Position numbers and translations under genes: made by a program. DNA of 64,000 nt, taken from Pedobacter sp. MC2016-15 (GTDB lineage: Bacteria; Bacteroidota; Bacteroidia; Sphingobacteriales; Sphingobacteriaceae). Every line of letters begins with the position of its first letter. Position 1 is the stretch's first letter. The stretch lies in NCBI RefSeq assembly GCF_026239695.1, contig NZ_JAPIVS010000004.1, positions 248,001 through 312,000 on the forward strand, written 5' to 3'. Below the pieces are notes generated by a model. The model did no database searches. It was not told where the DNA came from and was given only the letters and a program-made list of their open reading frames with translations. Shown here in pieces: positions 61,698 to 64,000 of the stretch.

Positions 61698-62927
61698 TTA
61701 TTTAATGTTTTGGATCGCAGTTAATGCACCACCTTCAACTTTTACACCTTGTGTAGCTGTAGCGTTTGATGCATCGATTTTGTATACATAGCTGGTACCG
61801 TTTTTCAGATTCAAACCATAATAAGCAGTTTTACCATCTTTTGGAGAGTAGTTATTGCTGGTGATGTTGGTAATTTCTGCCGGGATTGGTAATCCGGTAA
61901 CCAATTTGAACGACTGATCTACAACGTTGATGATAGCCAGTTCATTTCCTACTACATAAGCACCTTTGTCAGCTTTTTTCGATACGTTGGCTACAAAGTT
62001 GTTGCCACCAACATAAGTCCAGTTGGTAATTACATAACCATTTGATTTTGTTTCAACGTTGTATAAGTAAGTCTGGTCAAATTCTGTAACACCTGCTTTC
62101 AATCTTGTAATTGAAGATGGTTTTGTAGAGTTTAAAATAGTACCATTGCTAGTTGCTACTGAAGAAGAGAAAGCGTAAGTATCACCGTTTTCAACTACTG
62201 CCAGACCATCGGTGAAATATCTTCCGATGAAGCTGGTCCTGTTGTCAGTAATCACTTTTTCAAATTTCATGTCCGGGTAAGAGTATACCGCAATCCATGC
62301 ATTGTCTGGATTTGCCGTACCGAAAGCAGCTCCACAGCATGCTTTGATCGAGAAGAATGGTGCATAAACCTTAGTTCCTACCTGTTTTATCCAGCTAAAG
62401 AACGCCGTTTCGCCATTATTTAAAATGGTTTGTGTATTGATTGTTCCCTCGCCTGCAATCAGCATACTATTCGTATTCACACGGTAGTAGTTAGCCAGCG
62501 GGTTAGTGATTGCTCTTGGAATTTTTAACATCAAGATATCATCATTTACAGGAGCAAAAGCCTGAACAGTTTCAGATGCAAAGTTTGATAGTTTTGTTAA
62601 TTTACCATTGGTGATGTTATAGGTAGTTACAGCTCCAGGATTTCCTTGTCCGTAAAGCATGCTGAAAAACTTGTTATTAGCAGTTACATAGTATCTGTAA
62701 GTACCGTCTTGCTCAATACCGTTTCCAAGAATGGATACTGTACCTTTTTCAAGGTCACTTGCCGTAAGCAGGTAATCTGCAACACCAGTAGACGCCACAG
62801 GTGTAACCGCTAGAATATAGTTTCCGGGATCGTTAGCTACAGCTTCAGAATCGTTACTTTTTGAACATGAAGCAAATACGGCTGCAAAGGCCAGTGCCAC
62901 GAAGGCTTTTGTAAATTTTGTTTTCAT
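61698..62927 (-). CDS. DUF4374 lipoprotein
   Basis: A 409-residue exported lipoprotein (leader to FASC, Cys20; then SKSNDSEA). It has the DUF4374 propeller-like pattern: repeated G-x-Y-Y-V, NDILMLKIPRAI, AYVVGNELAIINVVDQSFKLVTG blocks. Such proteins accompany TonB-dependent siderophore or heme receptors in Bacteroidetes and probably act on the cell surface; the exact task is unknown. It lies between the TonB receptor gene (24 bp) and the PepSY gene (26 bp) in one operon. Confidence 0.9.
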   Translation of the reverse strand: MKTKFTKAFVALAFAAVFASCSKSNDSEAVANDPGNYILAVTPVASTGVADYLLTASDLEKGTVSILGNGIEQDGTYRYYVTANNKFFSMLYGQGNPGAVTTYNITNGKLTKLSNFASETVQAFAPVNDDILMLKIPRAITNPLANYYRVNTNSMLIAGEGTINTQTILNNGETAFFSWIKQVGTKVYAPFFSIKACCGAAFGTANPDNAWIAVYSYPDMKFEKVITDNRTSFIGRYFTDGLAVVENGDTYAFSSSVATSNGTILNSTKPSSITRLKAGVTEFDQTYLYNVETKSNGYVITNWTYVGGNNFVANVSKKADKGAYVVGNELAIINVVDQSFKLVTGLPIPAEITNITSNNYSPKDGKTAYYGLNLKNGTSYVYKIDASNATATQGVKVEGGALTAIQNIK

Positions 62928-62951
62928 TTTTACTATCGTTTAATTGGTATG

Positions 62952-64000
62952 TTATTTAGTGGTTTTATTAATAAAATATCTCAGGTTTAAATAGAATCCG
63001 CGTCCTGGTTTTTGCAGACTGAAATTGTCATACAGGAAAGCGTTGGTAATGTTTTTTGCTTCTACACCAATGTTATAGCGGCCTCCAGCCATGCTGTAAA
63101 CAAAGTTCATATCGTGAGAGAATTGCTGCGGAACAACACGTTTTTCATCACCCGCTGCTCTACTACCCAGACTTGGCCAATACAGCCAGAAGGCATGTAC
63201 ATAAAGCAGATTATATCCGATGTTCAGTGTATTTCCTTTTCTGGCTACATCTTTCAGCGTAACCGACACATCTGTGTTTCCAAAGAAATAAGGGATGTTT
63301 GGCATCTGATCTTTGTAAAGCGGACTTACCGAAGTATATCCGGGCTCATACATCTGGAGGTTACGCAGGAACTGATAAGTAATCGTGCTTCCGGCAGTTA
63401 ACCAGTTTTTATAAGAGTATCTGATTTCTGCATCACCGCCCCAGGTGCGTACACCATCTCTGTTGTCTGCAACCAGTTTCGATTGATTAGCGTTAAGCCT
63501 GTTGTAGATAAAGTTGTCAGCATGTCTGTAGATCGCATTGGCATTGATCGAGAAATTATTCACCTTATTGAAGCTGAAGCTATATCCGGCACCCAGGTTG
63601 ATATTGTTACTTTTTTCAGGCTTCAGTGAAGGATTTCCTTCCTGATTTTCTACGTCACCAAAGATCTCCTGTGCGTCAGGCATTCTGTTTGTGAGTTCGT
63701 ATGAAGCTTTTAACTGTAGATTCCTGTTTAGGAAATAGGTTGCTGCTGTACCATAACCAAATTTTGTAGTTAATGAGCTGGCGTTTGCGCTGTTTCCGAT
63801 GGTATTATTTTGTGAGATATATTTACCAAATACAGTCGTACTCCATCTATCTTTAACATCGTAGTTATAGCCAAGTCCCAACACGTTTTTCGTGTTCTTT
63901 TTGGTAGTTTCGTAGTCGTTATTGGTAGGGTTCAGCTCATCGCTGCCTTTTCTGTTGAAGGTGTTAAATACGTTGCTCAAAGCTACCGACTGGCGTTCGT
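62952..64000 (-). CDS. TonB-dependent outer-membrane receptor, 5' part outside the window
   Basis: The last ~349 residues of a TonB-dependent receptor barrel. The frame stays open to the right edge (ERQSVALSNVFN). Features: alternating barrel strands, KASYELTNRMPDAQEIFGDVENQEGNPSLKPEKSNNINLGAGY-like conserved C-terminal region (here divided: MPDAQEIFGD and NPSLKPEKSNN), and the final aromatic strand GRGFYLNLRYFINKTTK. The DUF4374 and PepSY partners suggest an iron-siderophore receptor. The plug and TonB box are not in the window. Confidence 0.92.
   Translation of the reverse strand, partial: ERQSVALSNVFNTFNRKGSDELNPTNNDYETTKKNTKNVLGLGYNYDVKDRWSTTVFGKYISQNNTIGNSANASSLTTKFGYGTAATYFLNRNLQLKASYELTNRMPDAQEIFGDVENQEGNPSLKPEKSNNINLGAGYSFSFNKVNNFSINANAIYRHADNFIYNRLNANQSKLVADNRDGVRTWGGDAEIRYSYKNWLTAGSTITYQFLRNLQMYEPGYTSVSPLYKDQMPNIPYFFGNTDVSVTLKDVARKGNTLNIGYNLLYVHAFWLYWPSLGSRAAGDEKRVVPQQFSHDMNFVYSMAGGRYNIGVEAKNITNAFLYDNFSLQKPGRGFYLNLRYFINKTTK

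Overview
This window looks like chromosomal sequence from a Bacteroidetes bacterium of the Sphingobacteriaceae type, close to Pedobacter. Four things point there: promoter -7 boxes of the TAnnTTTG form, an almost complete lack of Shine-Dalgarno sites, a tmRNA whose tag reads GENNYALAA, and a gene set typical of the group (TonB receptor with DUF4374 and PepSY partners, DUF3822, DUF1573, a DAHP synthase-chorismate mutase fusion, an alpha/beta-fused keto-acid dehydrogenase E1). It is mostly ordinary housekeeping sequence with one visible inserted segment. No tRNA, rRNA, CRISPR array or IS transposase was seen.

Layout. 1-9.3 kb: a UvrD/PcrA helicase (cut by the left edge), M20 peptidase, GH25 lysozyme-like protein, SlyD, a Fur-family regulator, a YbiT-type ABC-F ATPase, a nitroreductase, a GreA-like protein and a lipoprotein. 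9.3-18.8 kb: envelope and carbohydrate genes, including a polysaccharide deacetylase, an S9 peptidase, a beta-barrel protein and a GH130/GT4/GT4 group. 18.9-31.4 kb: clpB, pyrE, Nudix, coaD, rsmD, DUF3822, a RecD-like helicase, a class II cyclic-nucleotide phosphodiesterase, a PAS/GAF histidine kinase and ssrA. 31.4-45.3 kb: YceI with an amidohydrolase, tandem PqiA-like proteins, katG, a dienelactone hydrolase, a mannitol-dehydrogenase gene, an AraC regulator and a SemiSWEET. 45.3-52.6 kb: an ABC exporter, then a 3.8-kb segment (MFS, isochorismatase-like, MarR, 22-bp repeats, DUF4143 ATPase) bounded by two near-identical 28-bp direct repeats, then an aminotransferase. 52.6-60.4 kb: DUF1573, the E1 fusion and the aromatic operon pheA / DAHPS-CM / aroA / aroC. 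60.4-64 kb: an iron-uptake-type operon cut by the right edge.

The strongest new observation is a complete ribosome-dependent attenuator in front of pheA. It has a TTG-N19-TACATTTG promoter, a 20-codon leader peptide with 8 aromatic residues in 9 consecutive codons, and three mutually complementary segments forming alternative antiterminator and terminator hairpins. Second is the inserted segment: its flanking repeats duplicate the 3' end of the ABC exporter gene, and the genes at both of its ends take their stop codons from the repeats. Third is a strictly 22-bp-periodic four-unit repeat array upstream of the DUF4143 ATPase. The GH130/GT4/GT4-toroid group and an ABC-F protein with one apparently dead ATP site also deserve attention.
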